Source: Toxoplasma gondii ME49
Lineage: Eukaryota > Apicomplexa > Conoidasida > Eucoccidiorida > Sarcocystidae
DNA: 64,000 nt
Assembly: GCF_000006565.2 (NCBI RefSeq)
Contig: NC_031480.1
Span: 6,822,797-6,886,796 of the forward strand
Reading direction: 5' to 3'
The notes beneath the pieces were generated by a model. It did no database searches. It was given only the letters and a program-made list of their open reading frames with translations, and was not told where the DNA came from. Shown here in pieces: positions 61,289 through 64,000 of the stretch. The position numbers were made by a program, and so were the translations under genes. Positions within the stretch are counted from its first letter, which is position 1, and each line of letters begins with the position of its first letter.

Positions 61289-62561
61289 TGAACTTTTGCT
61301 CCATGTTTTCCCTCCTCCATATGCTGTGTAAAATGCAGAAACATGAAGAGATGCATGCTTTGAAAACAGGGGTGAAGGGGTGCACTACGGTACGAAGCTC
61401 TGGTGTGAATGCAGGTGAATTTCTTCTTCGCTGCGTGTGTAACCTGTGGAAACCTGCGCCGGCCGCATTCCTCCAAAGACTTTTCACAAAAGTCAGTCTC
61501 ACATGACTGTTCTATCACCCTCCAAAGTCACAACTGTTTTCACGGTCTACATGAGATGCAGGGATTTCTTGATACACTGCTCCGTACGATAATCTGTAAA
61601 GCCAATCCATTTGTACGACTTCGTTCAGGCGGGCTCGTCTGTTCAAGTGCACGAGTAAACTTCTTCCAACACGATCACGCGTAGGTACAGCCATGCCGCA
61701 CCAGTCGTGTCGTCAGGGACGTACTCACAATTTGACACCACGACCATCTTTCAAGTTGACGTCCAATGTTTTTCGCTTCGGTGTCTGTTTCCTCTATTCA
61801 TTGAATCCAGTAGCATTAACCGGCTGACAGGATACTAGCGTCCAGTCTATATCCCAGATATCAACATGTTTAAAAAAACACTTGTGCAGGCAGCTATGAT
61901 GAAAAGCAAGCTCTCTGTGGGGGCTACGTGGCTTCGTCAATCAGTGCTCTCTGAGTGGAAGACCGTCGGCTGAAGGTGGGAAATAACTCCCGACTTCTTG
62001 TGTGATGTTGCACAGGTGGGCAGCCGATACAAAGTGCACTCAAAGTTGCACAGATTTTCTACAGGTTCGGCAGCAAAAAACTATGAGATTCCATTCTATG
62101 GAGCACGCGTAACCAGAGGCAGCGTAGAAGTGATGGCAGAGAGGTTGGATGATCGAGAGTAACTGTTCGTCCGTCGGCACGCCTATTTGCCATGCAATGG
62201 CCTTACAACGACTTTCTTGGATCTCACGAGAAAACGGTCTATAAACTCATAACTTCATCACTGCATGCTCCACAAAATCTTCGCCTCTCCACAGACACAT
62301 GCGGGTCATATTCCATGATAAAGAGTTTGTTAGCCCAACAGTAGCACATGGATATATGCAAGTATCCGCGTGTCCACAGTAGGCTGGGAGCGACTTGGTA
62401 GTATCACAGTCGAATTATGCGTAGTAAGCATTTCTTCATGATCGCGACGTTCACACCGCGCTGGATCTCGTATACGCGAACAAGCTGTAGGTGGAACATA
62501 ATTTGCTATAATCCTTTCCCTTTATGGCAGCCCAGCGTTCACTAAGCTTCCACGATTCATT
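61289..62561. other. Convergent 3' region between LEA-like genes
   Basis: No gene is seen. It should contain the 3' UTRs of the two converging LEA-like genes. Confidence 0.55.
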
Positions 62562-63131
62562 TTAATTGCTTCTGTGCTTCCCCATTTGTACTGGTTTAGC
62601 GGCATCCTCACTTCTAACAACTCTTGCCACATCCTCGGCAGCTTCTTTCGGTGTCTGGCCAGTTAGCTCTCGACCGTACATTATCGCATCCTCGCCGATG
62701 CTTTTGAATTCATCGCTCATGAGATCACCACTGCCTGGAGGACTCAATGCAGCTTTTGGAGTCACATGCTTGACAGTGTCAGCCACACTGTCCATTGAAT
62801 CCTTTAATTGCCTTCCGGCGCTGCTCGCTGAATCAATTAATGGTGTTTGTGGGGCAGCATCTTTCGCCTTCATACCAGAGACTACAAAAGCCTGCTTGCC
62901 TTTTTGCTTAAGAGCTTGCGCATTATCGCCCACGAAATCACTGACAGATTTCGCCTTGTCCTTGACTGCCCCCACCGGTTCCGCCATCTGCTTCGCAATG
63001 TTCGTTGCCTCCTGAGCGACCGATGTCAGGCGTGTTTTCGCTGCGAACTTTGCATCGAGGGCCGCGTCCTTGGCCATTGCGAAAAGGCTACCGTTCCCGC
63101 CACCTGTCAAACATCTGGAGAAAGCCCTCAT
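62562..63131 (-). CDS. LEA-like protein, possible organellar form
   Basis: From the ATG at 63131 there are 189 codons, ending in TAA. The first 30 residues (MRAFSRCLTGGGNGSLFAMA) have Arg but no acid until residue 21 and could be a mitochondrial presequence; a start at the Met near 63077 would remove it. The body is Ala/Lys/Asp/Ser-rich with loose 11-residue periodicity typical of LEA proteins (KDAALDAKFAAKTRL, VGAVKDKAKSVSDFVGDN, ALKQKGKQAF, AGRQLKDSMDSVADTVK). The C-terminal third (LMSDEFKSIGEDAIMYGREL) is less repetitive. Like its neighbour it would protect cell contents during drying, here perhaps inside an organelle. The frame is open further upstream, so a 5' exon is possible. Confidence 0.7.
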   Translation of the reverse strand: MRAFSRCLTGGGNGSLFAMAKDAALDAKFAAKTRLTSVAQEATNIAKQMAEPVGAVKDKAKSVSDFVGDNAQALKQKGKQAFVVSGMKAKDAAPQTPLIDSASSAGRQLKDSMDSVADTVKHVTPKAALSPPGSGDLMSDEFKSIGEDAIMYGRELTGQTPKEAAEDVARVVRSEDAAKPVQMGKHRSN

Positions 63132-63564
63132 TTTTGGGGTTGCTATGTCACAATGGTTGGATATCTCAACGCTAAAAGCCAACGTTTGGCGGAACATCAA
63201 GGAAAGATGGCACGTGCAGAGGAGCACTTAAGTCTTAACAGCGTGGAGCAACAACAAAAATGAGGATTTTTGCTGAAGGCCAGCCAAAAATTTGAGTTTT
63301 GATCTTGCTCAAAAAGTTGATGATACAGTCACTGATCGGCAACAATATCTTGGTGTCACTGCCAGTGTAATCTCGAGAACATCATGGGGCAAAATCGTTC
63401 AAACGAGAAAAAGGCTAACCTTGGACGGGCGCGCCTGGCGCCTAGCGACTAACTGTTTGGGTGTTGGGGACTTTGCAAGTCGACAGGCCAGTTCCGCGTA
63501 CCAAACTGGTCGAGTGATCGTCGGGCTGATGAGGTGATGTGGCTGATTCAGTTGACTGCCTGAC
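63132..63564. other. Spacer upstream of second LEA gene
   Basis: Promoter and leader of the leftward LEA-like gene. A short plus-strand frame here opens with TTG and has no known product. Confidence 0.5.
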
Positions 63565-63894
63565 GAAGCTTTGAACAAGCCAGGCTTTACCGTTTTTTGG
63601 CCTTCATAATACACCGCGTAATCGATTCATCTTCCACTATGAAGGCTACCCTGTATCGACTCTAGGGTTATCGCGAAGCTTTGAACAAGCCAGGCTTTAC
63701 CGTTTTTTGGCCTTCATAATACACCGCGTAATCGATTCATCTTCCACTATGAAGGCTACCCTGTATCGACTCTAGGGTTATCGCGAAGCTTTGAACAAGC
63801 CAGGCTTCACCGTTTTTTGGCCTTCATAATACACCGCGTAATCGATTCATCTTCCACTATGAAGGCTACCCTGTATCGACTCTAGGGTTATCGC
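63565..63894. repeat. 110-bp satellite, three tandem copies
   Basis: Units at 63565-63674, 63675-63784 and 63785-63894 are identical except for one T-to-C change in the third (GGCTTTACC to GGCTTCACC). Each begins GAAGCTTTGAAC and ends near CTAGGGTTATCGC, and contains a 9-bp inverted repeat (GCCTTCATA at 63600-63608, TATGAAGGC at 63638-63646 in unit 1). The array ends cleanly at 63894. Near-identity implies recent duplication or homogenisation. Confidence 0.97.
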
Positions 63895-64000
63895 GCTATC
63901 TCATTCGGTTATTTTTGCAACGGGAAAAACTCTTACGTTGGTTTCAAGAGTATCTCAAATTCTACGAATGGTAGAAAAAGAGCAACGCAGCAAACAAAAA

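Noticed and set aside
1..64000. CRISPR arrays, prokaryotic operons, insertion sequences, viral genes
   Set aside because: None seen; gene structure and content are those of an apicomplexan nuclear chromosome.

Overview
The window looks like nuclear DNA of a tissue-cyst coccidian, Toxoplasma gondii or a near relative such as Hammondia or Neospora. Genes are broken by GT-AG introns with pyrimidine-rich acceptors. Proteins carry long Ser/Glu/Lys-rich low-complexity insertions. There are diverged nuclear copies of mitochondrial cob, a secreted PP2C phosphatase, an IMP1-like protein and LEA-like genes of the kind known from oocysts. Exon models were built by hand from splice sites, phase and protein continuity; none is confirmed by transcripts.

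Layout, left to right. A minus-strand gene (149-7398) encodes a TPR plus armadillo protein resembling the dynein-arm assembly factor TTC12. A lone tRNA-Thr(UGU) lies at 9234-9305. An F-box/LRR-like gene runs rightward (10490-13298) and converges on an uncharacterised, probably secreted orphan (13828-14454, minus). A very small rightward gene (15589-16397) encodes the ER translocon protein RAMP4/SERP1 and has only six coding bases in exon 1. After a gene-poor stretch, a two-exon rightward gene (19907-21025) encodes an acylated IMP1-like protein. It converges on a nine-exon minus-strand PP2C phosphatase with a signal peptide and Lys-rich N-terminus (23886-29623).

From 29.6 to 36 kb I find no convincing gene, only a possible AT-rich island near 33 kb. 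The KDEL receptor ERD2 (36054-36728) is intact in one exon. A twelve-exon rightward gene (40015-49217) encodes a divergent mitochondrial carrier of MTCH2/SLC25A46 type with a very large low-complexity insertion. A ten-exon minus-strand gene (51689-59053) has the signature of the Nic96/Nup93 inner-ring nucleoporin. Two LEA-like genes then face each other (60896-61288 plus; 62562-63131 minus), and the window ends in a 110-bp satellite repeated three times (63565-63894).

Most genes are cellular housekeeping (nuclear pore, ER translocon, KDEL retrieval, mitochondrial carrier). Interspersed are parasite-specific functions: the secreted phosphatase, the IMP1-like membrane protein, and the desiccation proteins. 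TTC12 would matter mainly for flagellated microgametes. I see no operon-like organisation, CRISPR array, insertion sequence or virus.
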